Shown: positions 1 to 10,354 of the stretch, one piece after another
Position numbering within the stretch: the first letter of the stretch is position 1
Layout: each line of letters begins with the position of its first letter
From: Coix lacryma-jobi var. lacryma-jobi
Lineage: Eukaryota > Streptophyta > Magnoliopsida > Poales > Poaceae
DNA length: 64,000 bases
Direction: 5' to 3'
NCBI GenBank assembly: GCA_009763385.1
Contig: CM019823.1
Coordinates: 27,619,668 to 27,683,667, forward strand
Translations under genes and position numbers: made by a program
Notes under the pieces: generated by a model
The model's input: only the letters and a program-made list of their open reading frames with translations
Databases searched by the model: none
Told to the model about the DNA's origin: nothing

Positions 1-90
1 CTCAGGCGAGACGGAGAACGAGCGTTCGCCCGAGGCCTGACGCGGTCGTTTTGCATTGATTGGGGGTACCCCTTTGGCGTTCCACCGACA
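1..90 (-). repeat. Terminal 90 bp of the left LTR
   Basis: This stretch matches the end of the right LTR (about 9770-9858) almost base for base, including the GGGGGTACCCC palindrome and the CCACCGACA terminus. In the element's minus-strand orientation it is the start of the 3' LTR. The rest lies upstream of the window. Confidence 0.9.
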
Positions 91-105
91 GTAGCCCCCG
101 AGCCC
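91..105 (-). promoter_or_regulatory. Polypurine tract
   Basis: Read on the minus strand this is GGGCTCGGGGGCTAC, directly abutting the TG of the LTR. Purine-rich sequence in this position primes plus-strand DNA synthesis in LTR retrotransposons and fixes the element as minus-strand. Confidence 0.7.
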
Positions 106-2103
106 TTGTTCGAGTGCTTGCATTCGAGCAGGGGCTCCAGATTGGGATCTCGATGGATCGCTAACTGGTCTCGAGGGTTTTGTCGATTTGATTCCGTGGG
201 TGTCGTGCGAGCGACACCCGCGGGTGTAGCCCCCGAGGCCACGGGGGAGTGGTCAGAATTCCCTCGTGGGCTTCTCGAAGAACCCTCCGTCGTTTGGGAA
301 CCTTCTGCCCAGTGGGCGTGCCTTTTTAGGCGGAAATCGTCAGGGAGCGGAGCTCTTGGCGCCGTGTGTACCTGTCAACAGGCTCGAAATGTGGTTTGAT
401 AGTCTCATTAAATGCTTGCGGTTACCTTTCCTTTGTCGTGGGAGGCACCGTCCGAGGCTTGGCTCGGAGGTCTCGGGCGAGACGGAGAACGAGCGATCAT
501 TCGAGGTCTGGCCTTGAGGGCTCAAGCGAGACGGAGGACGAGCGTTTGCCCGAGGCCTGAAAATCTCATGTTCACACAAAGAAAAGAGATTAGTCGTAAC
601 TGTCCGAGTTTTTAGACCCTCTTTCGTCGAGGGGTGCCAGGCTGAATCGACTGGCCGGCTCCTCGAGCTGTCCGGCATGCCGATTGCCCTGGCTTGTCAT
701 CCCGCGAGTCCTTTCGATCGGATGTGAGGGGGGATGCCTCGTACTACCCCGAGTGGGCGAGTATCGAGGTTCCCGGTGAGCTGGTAACGGGGAATCCAAG
801 TGAGAGCTCGTGCCCCGTTCGATAGGGGTCGACTGTGGCCCGGAGGCGGTCTCATAAAGCATGGGTGCTCAGTCTGCAGGAGTGCCGGGTCCATTCGATA
901 GGACCCGGTGGCTCGATGCCTCCCTCCGAGGGGATCTCACTGCACGTCGAGCTCCTCGCCTTGGATACACGTGAGGGGCCTCGAGGGCTCGGCCCTCGAG
1001 TAATGCCGCGAGTGGCGCCCCTTGGTGTCCCTGACTCGGGTGCTCGAAGCCGGCTGTCGAACCCTCTTCGAGGGCCAGCCTTCGCTGCTTCGAGGCTTAG
1101 GGCCGGGGCCCGTTTTTACCTTTGTGAAGAAGTCTCCGTCGTCTGGAAATCCTTCTGCCCGTTGGGCGCGCCTTTTTAGGCGGAAACTGTCGGGGAGGGC
1201 GGCGGACGCGAAGCCGGAGTGACGGTCGTGGCGGGCCCGGGTAGTGGAGCGAACGGAGAGCTGCCGCATGTTCCCTGCATCCGGCTCGAGACATAGTTAG
1301 GCGGGCGCATTAAATGCTATGCGTTTACCTCTTTCGTCACCGTGGGAGACTCCGTCCGAGGCCTGGCTCGGAGGGCTCGGGCGAGACGGAGAACGAGCAT
1401 TCGTCCGAGGCCTTTTTCGTCGCCGTGGGAGACTCCGTCCGAGGCCTGGCTCGGAGGGCTCGGGCGAGACGGAGAACGAGCGTTCGTCCGAGGCCTGAAA
1501 ATCTCATGTTCACACAAAGAAAAGAGATTAATCGTAATCCCCGAGCCCCCGAGTCCCTTGGTTGCCAATCGATGGCCTTGGGATTAGGGGTAATCCAAGG
1601 TTTTTTGACTTTATCTTGGGTGCGAGGCGAGCCCCTGAGCCCTTTTTCGCAAAGGGTCGGTCAGAGGCGGCCTTGTCTTGGTTTTTCAACCCTTACGCAT
1701 CCTTTTCGCAAGGAAGAGGGGTGGTGACGCCGTGCTCAGGCTCGGCTCGGTCCAGGGTCCGCGGCCGTTCCTGACTCTGTTACCCTGGGGCGGCTGTCGA
1801 ACCCTCGGAGCGGTCGGCCTTCCAACCTCTGGATCGCAACGGGCTCGGTGCCCTGGGTTCCTTCGCTGGGAAGGAGTCAGAGGCAGGTTACTTCTTCCGG
1901 CGGGCGCGCCTTTTTAGGCGACTTCCTGGGGACGTGGGCGGCGCCTGTTGCAGACGTGTGCAAGGGCCTACGACCAGGCATTTAATGCTTGCGTGCGCAC
2001 CCACATCGAGGGGATTCTCGCAAACATGAGATCTCCTGGCGTGCAATGCATTAAATGCGGGTGAATAGTGATCAACCGGGATCTGGCCGTTGGTTTTTAT
2101 CCT
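106..2103. repeat. Non-coding interior with repeated promoter-like modules
   Basis: No convincing protein is encoded here. Three modules recur, each with a GGCG(C/T)GCCTTTTTAGGCG-like palindrome followed by CATTAAATGC or ATTTAATGC: about 300-420, about 1150-1325 and about 1895-2060. Two modules (463-600 and 1370-1530) also carry LTR-type minisatellite units followed by the same AATCTCATGTTCACACAAAG segment. The stretch ends just upstream of the TATA box of the plus-strand gene, so it may serve as its upstream regulatory region; that is inference. Confidence 0.6.
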
Positions 2104-2111
2104 ATAAATAC
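2104..2111 (+). promoter_or_regulatory. TATA box of the antisense gene
   Basis: TATAAATA within CCTATAAATACGCC, about 225 bp upstream of the ATG at 2330. Position and sequence fit a plant core promoter reading away from the left LTR, opposite to retrotransposon transcription. Confidence 0.6.
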
Positions 2112-2329
2112 GCCCCTTGGGGGCTTCGGGGCGGTTCCTTTCCTCATTCGCCCGTCCCCCTTACTCCTTCATTTTCCTCCACCGTTCAGCCGCACAAAAA
2201 TAGAGGCGGGAAGGGAGAGACCGGGCCAGCGGCGGAGTAGAGGGTTGAGAGGCAAAGAAGAAAGACAGAGAGAGAGATCGAGACCTTTCCCCTTTGCGAC
2301 ATTCGCGCTTCCGCCTTCCGTTGTCCGGG

Positions 2330-5300
2330 ATGGCCGACGTCGCCGAGCCGTGGGGCGCTTCTGCCGCCACCCCGGAGAAGCTAGCGGAGTTGGTGCAGAG
2401 AGGGCTTCTTCGGGGCCTTTCCGGCTCCGATAGGCCGGAGTGGATCGCCCCCGGTCCGGAGGAGGAGGAGCCGAGGCCCCCGAACGGCTACTTGGTCAGC
2501 TTCATCGCTTTCCATGAGCGCGGGTTCGGGGTGCCGGCAAGCCGGTTCCTCCGGGCGCTTCTTTTCTACTACGGGCTCGAGCTGCATCACCTTGCCCCTA
2601 ACTCCATTTCACAGGCGGCCATCTTCGCGACCGTCTGCGAGGGCTTCCTGGGGATCGAGCCCCACTGGGAGCTCTGGATCCACCTCTTCCGGGGCGAGCT
2701 CTTCACGAAGGCGGTTTCGGAGGGTCGGCGGAGACTGATGAGGTCGGGGAGCTGCGTGCTCTCCGTTCGCCAGCACAGGTCGGGCCTGTACATCCCGTCC
2801 CAGGCGGCCACCTCAAACAAGGACTGGCGCGTGGGCTGGTTCTACCTTCGCAACGACGACGGGTTGCTGCCAGCGTACACCGGCCGCGTCATCGAGTCGC
2901 GGCCGGATCTTTGGAACTACGGCGTCGTCGACAAGAGGCAGGGTCGACTCGACCCGCTTCTTGAGGCCCTGTCGAGGCTGCGGAAGGCGGGTCTGACGGC
3001 CGGGATGGTTGTGGCCTGGTTCCACCAGCGGTGCGTGCTGCCGCTGGTGAACCGGCCCCTGATCATGGCGAAGATGAGGGACGACGCGCCTCTCCTGCGG
3101 GAGTGCCAGATGAGGGCGTCCCCGGTCGCCTATCCCGAGCTCGTTCGCCGGGCGAGGGATGCAGTAAAGGAGGTGAAGGACGCGAGCAAGCTGCTCAGTA
3201 TTCCAATGCGCCCGTTCCGCGGGTACATCAGCTTGGTAAGGGGATCGATCCTGTGGGTGTGTTGCCGCGGAGCTGTTCGTGTTCGATCCTTATTTCCTTC
3301 TTTTTGCAGGGTTTACAGGGGGTCAGCGCCTCGAAGCCTCCCCTTCCTGAGGAAAGGGAGGAGAGGCGGCGCCTGGCCGAGGACAGGAAAAAGAAGAAGG
3401 ACGAAAGGAGCGCCAGGCGAGCCAAGCGTCGGAAGGACCGTGACGACCTGGAGAGGCGTCGGCGGCAACAGAAGCTCCATGGTGAGCCGGAAGAGTCCTC
3501 CCCTACGGAGGAGGATTCCGATGACGAAGACGAGGAGGGCTCGGAGGGGGACTCCGAGCCCCTAGCGGGGTTCCCAGACGTGGACCGCTCGCCGGTTCGG
3601 TCAGCGAGCCCCGTGAGAGTCACGTCCGGGGCGCAGGCGGCGGGGAAGAGCCTTGTTTCTGCCCCGGGCGCGGGTGGCGGGACTTCTGCGCCCCGGGGGG
3701 GCGACGGGTCCGCGCAGGGTCTGTCGACGCCGCCGTCGGCTGGGGCTTCGACGGAGACCCCCGGGACGGAGCTCCCGCCTCCCCCGAGAGGGGTTCCCTC
3801 TGCAGGGACACAGCGGCTGCGGACCTCACCCGTGCCCACCGCGAGGAGGGCGCCAAGGGCTGGGTAAGCGCTCGTCGCGTGCCCGTCTCGCGTTTGCTTG
3901 TGTGGGGATTTTTTCATGATGCGTATCTTTCTTCTCTTGTCTCAGCGGGAAGCGGTCCGTGGAGGCCTTATCCCTCTGCCCTCGGAAGGCGCTGAAAGTG
4001 GGCGTGACTTCCTCCGCCGGCGCGATGGTGGCACCGTCTGTGACGCCACCACTGCCGGGGTCCGGCGGGCCGGTCGTCACGCCCGAAATTATCAAGTCCC
4101 CAGAGGGGGCCCCGGTTTCCGCTGGTGGGGCGCTAGAGGAGGATCCTGCTTCTGGCGCGTCGAGGGATGAGGGCGCGACGGGGGCCTCGACCGCTGAAGC
4201 CGAAGCCGCTAAGGCGGCTGAGGCAGTGCCGTCCCTGGCCGCTGCGCCCGAGGCTGGGGCCGACGCCCTGCCTCAGGGGTCGCGCTTGCCGGAGGAGGTC
4301 CACACCATCTCTTCTGGCGAGACTTCCCCAAAAGGTGGGTCAGCAGAGGTGGGGGTCGAGGTTACCAGCGTGCCGCCGAGGTTGTTGGTGCCAGAGGTCG
4401 GAGGAGGGGGCGAAAGCTCGGCCCCCGTCCGCTTGGGAGGTCGCTCTCCCACCTGGGGCGGTCCTCGAGTGGAGTGGAGGGATCCAGCTGATCCCGAGGT
4501 CGAGCCGGTATTCGTCCTCGACGATGCCCCCGAGGTCGGAAACTGGAACGACCTCGGGCGACTCGGCTCGCTCCTCACGCGGTCATTGAAGACGTCTCTG
4601 GCGATGGTGGAGAGGGAGCTACCACGGGCCGCCCAGGTGAGGACCCTTGTTTGGGCGATCCTCTTCTTCCCATTTCGTCGAAAAAGGGGGGCTAATGTCT
4701 GGTCGACTATTTATCTTAGGAGCTCATGGGGGCCTCACAGGCCAAGTCGGACTTCCTCCGCCGGGAGAGCCACGTCTGGGAGCAGCTTCGGGCGTCGAAA
4801 GCCGAGCTGGCTCATATCCAGGGGCAGCTTACCGAGAAGAACGCCGAGGCGGACCGGCTGAGCGCCCGTTGCTCGGAGCTGACGGCTGCGGTTGCCGAGA
4901 CGGGTCGGCTGCGCACTCAGTGCTCAGGCTTGACCGCCGCGGTCACCGAGGCCCGGGAGCACGGCGTCCGGGAGGCGGAGAGGGCCAAGGACCTGGCTTC
5001 GCGGTTGGATGAGTCAAAGAAGACCGTCGAGGCCCTCCGCGCTCAGGTTGCCGAGGAGGCATCCAAGGCGCAGGCCTTGAGTGCGGACCTTGAGCAGGCT
5101 CGGAAGTCTGCTGAGGCGTCGGCCAACAATGCCCAGAAGTGGGAGGGCACGGCGAAAGGTAACGTTTTGTTCCGTCGGCTTTATGGTTTCCTTGTCGTAC
5201 TTCGATCCTTCTTTTGACGAGTCGCGTCGAACCTCTGCAGAGCTGCGGGGGAGGCTTACTGAGGCGGAGGACGCTTCGGCCGCCTTGCAGTTGGTGTACC

Positions 5301-5725
5301 AGGCGGAGACCTCGGAGCACCAGGTTCTGCAGGAGGCCGCCATCAGGGCTTGCGCGTCCCTTGGGGCCCCAGAGGGTCAATCAGGGAGCTCCCTGGTCAG
5401 GCGTCTGTCTGCCCTAAGGGGCCATACGGACGATCAGGTGCGCGGCGCTTTGCACCTTGGGGTGAAGCGGGCTTTTGCCGTGATCTCCAGCCACTACGCC
5501 GGCCTCAACTTTGACGCCGTTAGCCAGGGGTTCATCCTGCCGGACGATGATGATGAAGCTGAGCGGGAGATCGCGGAGCTCACCAGGGTCGTCGAGGCCC
5601 CTGGGGAGGCCCTGGCTCGGTTTTTTGAAGAGGACGTGGGGCTTCCCCCAGCAGCGTCCTCGGCGCCTGAAGACCCCTTGGTGGTTGCTCCTGCGGACGA
5701 GCCTCAAGAGCAGAGACAAAGTTAG
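2330..5725 (+). CDS. Five-exon antisense gene of the retroelement ('putative gypsy type transposon' family protein, coiled coil)
   Basis: Exons 2330-3235, 3310-3863, 3946-4636, 4720-5158 and 5241-5725 join through GT-AG introns of 74-83 bp, keep frame throughout, and give 1024 residues with no internal stop. Exon 1 (residues 1-302) resembles the domain named 'putative gypsy type transposon' (PF04195), with motifs such as FCEGFLGIEPHWELW-type sequence near residue 100 (here VCEGFLGIEPHWELW). Exon 2 has a long basic stretch (KKKKDERSARRAKRRKDR), a likely nuclear signal, then acidic and Ser/Pro/Gly-rich sequence. Exons 4-5 (about residues 725-910) are heptad-rich coiled coil, and the tail is acidic. 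The family is widespread in grass retroelements; despite the name no transposase catalytic triad is visible and the biochemical role is unknown. The start was chosen as the first ATG in frame with the conserved domain after the TATA box. Confidence 0.8.
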
Positions 5726-6493
5726 ATTGGGCCGCCGAGCCCTTGCGTTGTGTCCTCCATGGGAGGATATTTTTGTGAGAAGGAACATGCTCGCGGCCCT
5801 CGAGGCCTAATGTAAAAACATTTTCGCATTTCATTCGTTGTTGCCTGTTTTGACAAAGCGAGCGAAAACGTAAGTCTTGGGGGCGTCGGGCATCGGGTCG
5901 GAGACCCTTCTCCTGATAGCCCCCGAGGCCTCGGAGGAGTGGGAAGGACTCCTTCAAGGGCTTTCGGGGTGAGAGCCCGAGGTGATATTGAAATATCTTT
6001 GCGCTCGAGTTTTCTTATTTTTCTTTGCCTGAGTTTTGCTTCGACTAAGTTTTCGACACGGACTTAAGCCCTTCGAGGGTGGGAGCGAGTGGAGGTACCG
6101 TAGCCCGGGGGCGTAGGCGAGCTCCCGTCTCGACACCCTTGGTCCTTAGGGAGCCCAAGGTGTTTTCTTCTTAGTCGTGAGGCGCGTTCAAGGCATAGAA
6201 AAATAACAAAACGTCGAGTTTAGAAAACGTGCGAGGTTTTTGGGAACTTTAGGGGGGATCCCCTGGCTAGCTCGCGAGGAAGTCTTGACTCTGATAAGAC
6301 AGAGTCAAGGCTACCCCGGTTTTGAATGAAACAAAGAACTTGGAAACGAACTTTTATTCATTCGAAACGCGAAATTTATACAAAGTACAAGAAATGTACG
6401 AAGCCTCGAGGCTTTAGGGATAGAAAACAACGTAGCTGTTCGATGTTCCGAGCTGGAGTCGGGCTTGGAATTGTTTTCGTGGGGCAGCGCTGA
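5726..6493. other. 3' flank of antisense gene; no gene seen
   Basis: This holds the likely 3' UTR of the plus-strand gene (AATGTAAAAACATTTT near 5808) and, on the other strand, sequence downstream of gag. No pol domain or other protein is recognisable in any frame. Confidence 0.5.
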
Positions 6494-6741
6494 AGGTCGA
6501 AGGCCGAGCCCCCGAGTCCGGTTCGAGGAGGGGCGTCGAAGGTCGAGCCTCCGAGTCCGGCTCGAGGAGGGGCGTCGAAGGGACGTCGAGCCCCCGAGTC
6601 CGGCTCGAGGTGGGGCGTCAAAGGTCGAGCCCCCGAGTCTGGCTCGAGGAGCGGTGTCGAAGGGACATCGAGCCCCCGAGCCCAGCCCGATGTGGGGCGT
6701 CGAAGGTCGAGCCCCCGAGTCCGGCTCGAGGGGCGGCGTCG
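6494..6741. repeat. Tandem repeat, six units of about 39-43 bp
   Basis: Units share the core CGAGCCCCCGAGTCCGGCTC followed by GAGGNGGGGCGTCGAAGG. Two unit lengths alternate (39 and 43 bp), differing by a GGAC insertion. The repeat lies just downstream of the gag stop on the minus strand. Confidence 0.8.
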
Positions 6742-6756
6742 TGCATGGGTGCCGAC

Positions 6757-8463
6757 TTAGCCAGCTCGTCTGCGGCGGGCGCCCACGCGCACTTCTTCGT
6801 CGTCGTCGTCCTCGTCGTCGTGCCTTGCCTTCTGTCCTTCGCCTTGGCCCGCGGAGTGGCCAAAGAAGGCCCCCACTGCCTCGTTGCCGGAGGCGAAGCT
6901 GGTGACCTGATCCATCAAGTCTTCGATCGTCCTGGGACGGTAGCGCCCTAACTCGTGGACCAGCTTTTGGCACGTCGTGCCTGCGAGGAACGCTGAGATG
7001 ACCTCCTCATCAGGTATGTGAGGGAGCTCGAGGCGCTGCTTCCAGAACCGCCGAAAGAAGTCGCGGAGGGGTTCGTCCGCTGCCTGCCTGCAACGTCGCA
7101 GATCCCATGAGTTGCCTGGGCGCGCACAAGTCCCCTTGAAATTCCTGTCGAAGACCCTGACTAGGTCGGCCCAGTCATGGATCTGATCCGGCGGGAGCCC
7201 CTCGAGCCACCGGCGGGCGGTGTCTGAGAGGTAAAGTGGGAGTTGGCGTATGATCACACGGTCGTCGCCCTTCGCTCCGCCCAGTTGGCAGCCTAGGCGG
7301 AAGTCTGAGAGCCAGAGCTTGGGCTCGACCTCACCGTCATACTTTACGACGTTGGTCGGTGGTCGAAAGCGGTCGGGGAGGGTCGAGCTGCGGATGGCTC
7401 GGCCGAAGACCCTGGGGCCCGGGGGGCCGAGGGTTTGCCGGCTGTCCGCGACCCGCTTTTGGGCTAGTCTGGCTTGAGGGGCGTCCGGCTGGCGGACCGA
7501 CGTCTCGTGCTTGCTGCGGGGTGCGTCTGCTGGCTTCTCCGAGGCTGCCCTGCGCTGGCGCGAGGCCGAGCTCTCGGCTATCTGCACACCGGCCGTTTCG
7601 AGGAGGCTCTTTACTTCCCCAAGCATGCGTCTGGCGTCGGGGTTGGAGACGGTGGGCAGATCGCGGAGCAGCATTGCGGCCGCCACCACGTTTTGCCCGG
7701 CTCGCGGGAAGCACACCTCGGGGCGTGCTGGCGCCCCGTCCTCGAGGGTCCGTCGGTGGGCATCTCGAGCCCGACCTCGAGCTCCGGCTCCTCGAGGCTA
7801 GGGTGGTTCTCGCATCAGAGTTTGCTGGAGCTGCAACAGGCGTTGTCATTCCTCCTCGGTCTTGGTGATTGCCTCCCGCACCTGTGCGAGTTGCGCCGCC
7901 CGGCTGTCGTCGTGTTGAGGTGGTGCAACCGGGGCCGAGGATTTGCTTCTTGCCTGAACGCGCGAACCGCCTGCCGTAGCCACGTCGTTGGGCGCTCCGA
8001 GGTTGGGCTTTGGCCTAACGTCGTCGTCGTCGTCGTCCTCGGCATCGCTCACCACCCCCTCGAGCTGGAAGCACTCCCTGGTGGGATACCAGACGTGCCG
8101 GTCCGCACGTGTGACGGACGCGAACTTGCTGGGGGAGCGCGCCCGCGCCCTGGAGGTCGCCGGCCGCGTGCCGGGCAGGTTTCCCCTCGGGGATTCTGCG
8201 CCGGCCGCGGGGAAGTGGGCGTACACCGCCGGCACCGCCTGTGCCTGGCGACGATGGTGACCACGGCGCCGCTCGCGAAGTGGCGATGCGTGGTGGTGCA
8301 GACGACGCGTCATGCCCCCCGCGCGGGGTGGTGTGACACGCCTTCCGCTCGGGCCCTCCGTGGAGAGCGGGGTCAGCTCGTTGCCGTTGCCGGCGGCTAG
8401 GGACTCAAGGTTCCCGAACCAGACGACGGCACCGGCAGAGAACGAAGGAGTAGAAGAAGCCAT
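6757..8463 (-). pseudogene. Retrotransposon gag with two nonsense codons
   Basis: One minus-strand frame runs from ATG at 8463 (MASSTPSF...) to a stop at 6757, about 568 residues, interrupted by TGA at 7846-7848 and TAG at 7798-7800. The central part is a classic retrotransposon gag domain (PF03732 type): WLSDFRLGCQLGG, YLSDTARRWLEGLPP, DWADLVRVFDRNFKGT and LRDFFRRFWKQR occur in order. The C terminus is acidic then Arg-rich, without a CCHC zinc knuckle. Gag forms the virus-like particle of the element. Both stops are one C-to-T change from CGA and CAG, as expected for deaminated methylcytosine. As written it would not give full-length Gag. Confidence 0.85.
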
Positions 8464-8500
8464 CCAGGAGATAGCGAGAAAATGACTCGGACACGCGCTT

Positions 8501-8518
8501 CCCCTACCTGGCGCGCCA
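8501..8518 (-). promoter_or_regulatory. Primer-binding site
   Basis: On the minus strand: TGGCGCGCCAGGTAGGGG, two bases inside the right LTR. It has the TGG start expected for pairing to a tRNA 3' CCA end. The tRNA species was not determined. Confidence 0.75.
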
Positions 8519-8820
8519 ACTGTCGGTGTTTCGAAACCGGGGGTATGACACCAACGAGTAATGTGATCGCGTGCTCTCTTCCTGGATGGTGATGCAAGAT
8601 GACACAAGGATTTATCCTGGTTCGGGCAAAGAAGGCCCTACGTCCAGCGGGGGGAGGTTCTTGTATTACTTGCACCTAAGTGCTTGTACAGGGGCGAATA
8701 CAAGCTTTGTGAGCGTGGACCGGAGTCCGGACTCGTGTGTGTACTTGTGTCTTAACGTGTCCCTTTCGGAGCCGTATGCGTGAATCTCCCACCCCACGCG
8801 TGAAGGGCCCTGGTGTCCCC

Positions 8821-8828
8821 TTTTATAG
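8821..8828 (-). promoter_or_regulatory. LTR TATA box
   Basis: CTATAAAA followed by GGGG on the minus strand, about 300 bp before the inner end of the LTR. This is a normal place for the retrotransposon core promoter. Confidence 0.65.
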
Positions 8829-9490
8829 AGCAAGGGGAGGCCAAGGTTACACAAGAGCGTTACACAGGGGTAACATGTACAGTACCCAAGATCAGTACAG
8901 CGGGGGTAGGAACCCTATCTTGTCGGGGCCACAGGGACTGACGTGAAGATTGCTGTTCAGGCGTCGTGGCTTCCATCCCGGGCGGAGTCGTGGAGACGTG
9001 GCGACGCGAGGTCGTGCAGCGCCCACTCCGGTCCGTACGGGGCGTGGCAGCGTCCTTCCAGGCTTTGGGGTACCTGTCCTCCAATGGCGTGAGAGCAGTT
9101 AGGGCTCGAGGGGCCGGCCTCGAGGTGGCGCCTGCGGGGGGCTCGAGCTCCCGCAGGTATGCGCGAGTCCCGGAACGCCCGGTCGTTCAGAGGGATTCCA
9201 GACCTCAAGAGGTGGCTCGAGGGTGCTATAGTGCGGGGTATGACCGAACAGCGCTGTACTGGCGCCCTTTTGCCCATGCTTATGGTGAAAAATGAGGTTT
9301 GACTCTGACCCCGGTCACTGTGGCACATGCTGTGTACTAGAGGATGTGACCGGAGTTGGTGAATGCATTGAATGCGCGGTATGAGGCTAGCTGCCGGTGT
9401 CCGTGCCGCCCGAGGGAGGCGTGAAGCGTCTCGAGGGATAGGCTGCTGTGCCTGAGGGGCTCGAGGTCCCCGCGTGGGGTCTCGAGGTGT

Positions 9491-9806
9491 AGAAGAACGC
9501 TCGCCCGAGGCCTGGTTTGGAGGGCTCGGGCGAGACGGAGAACGAGCGTTCGCCCGAGGCCTGACGCGAGGGCTCGGGCGAGGCGGAAGACGAGCGTTCG
9601 CCCGAGGCCTGACTTGGAGGGCTCGGGCGAGGCGAAAGACGAGCGTTCGCCCGAGGCCTGGCTCGGAGGGCTCGGGCGAGACGGAGAACGAGCGTTCGCC
9701 CGAGGCCTGACTTGGAGGGCTCGGGCGAGGCGGAAGACGAGCGTTCGCCCGAGGCCTGGCTAGGAGGGCTCGGGTGAGACGGAGAACGAGCGTTCGCCCG
9801 AGGCCT
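9491..9806. repeat. Palindromic 48-49 bp minisatellite inside the LTR
   Basis: About six to seven units each contain CTCGGGCGAG followed about 16 bases later by TTCGCCCGAGG, so each unit can fold into a GC-rich hairpin. Spacers alternate between CTTGGAGGG, CTCGGAGGG and CGCGAGGG types. Related single units occur at 1-45, 463-560 and 1370-1500. Confidence 0.85.
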
Positions 9807-10354
9807 GACGCGATCGTTTTGCATTGATTGGGGGTACCCCTTTGGCGTTCCACCGACAGCCCTTCTCTTCAATTCATCGGGTGATGGCAAAGTATAATTA
9901 ATTTTAAGATAACCGAATTTAAGTAATTCATCAAATATTCGGTCACATTTAGAGAAATCAAAAGTAAATTTTACTTCCTCACCCCGATTCTTTTGAATCG
10001 GTTTAAGGGAAGGACAAGTGACTAGCTTATTCTGCGCTGGCCATAAAACTTCGGCAACGTAACAATCTTTAGACTCATCATCGGAACTGTCGGAATTTAT
10101 CTCGACAATATGCACGCTCGACCGATGAGTCTTATGAGAGTCATAAGGTTCTTTAAAGCGCGATTCTATCGAAACGGCCTTCTGCAACAGTTGATTCACA
10201 TTAAATAAATCATGATGCTCAAGTTTATCCTTGATCTCTCGACGTAGACCAGCGAGACATAAATTTGTTAGGTCCATGTCGGAAATCCTTAGATGGAAAC
10301 ATCGGTTCTTAATCTCTTTAAAGCGCTTAAAGAAATCGGCCACAGGCTCGCTAC

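Larger units (their letters stand above)
1..9858 (-). mobile_element. Gag-only Ty3/gypsy LTR retrotransposon (left LTR mostly outside window)
   Basis: The same LTR terminus, ending in CCACCGACA, occurs at 1-90 and at 9790-9858. The right LTR begins TGTCGGTG at 8521, so the ends form a short inverted repeat. Orientation is minus: a primer-binding site lies next to the right LTR (8501-8518), a polypurine tract next to the left LTR (91-105), and gag reads leftward. Between them there is no protease, reverse transcriptase, RNase H or integrase. The interior is instead occupied by a plus-strand spliced gene (2330-5725). The element is therefore non-autonomous, comparable in layout to grass elements that keep gag plus an antisense gene. 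It inserted into the gag of an older gypsy element: gag sequence resumes immediately after 9858, with GCCCT as the presumed right-hand duplication. The other flank is outside the window. Confidence 0.88.
8521..9858 (-). repeat. Right LTR (5' LTR in element orientation), 1338 bp
   Basis: It begins TGTCGGTG and ends CCACCGACA and contains a minus-strand TATA box (8821-8828). Toward its outer end it carries a minisatellite of palindromic 48-49 bp units. Confidence 0.9.

Noticed and set aside
2330..5725. Calling the antisense gene a transposase because of its family name
   Set aside because: No DDE triad or other catalytic motif is visible; the name comes from its genomic context only.
9491..9806. 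Regular direct repeats resembling a CRISPR array
   Set aside because: The units are an LTR minisatellite with near-identical 'spacers' in a plant retrotransposon; there are no unique spacers and no cas genes.
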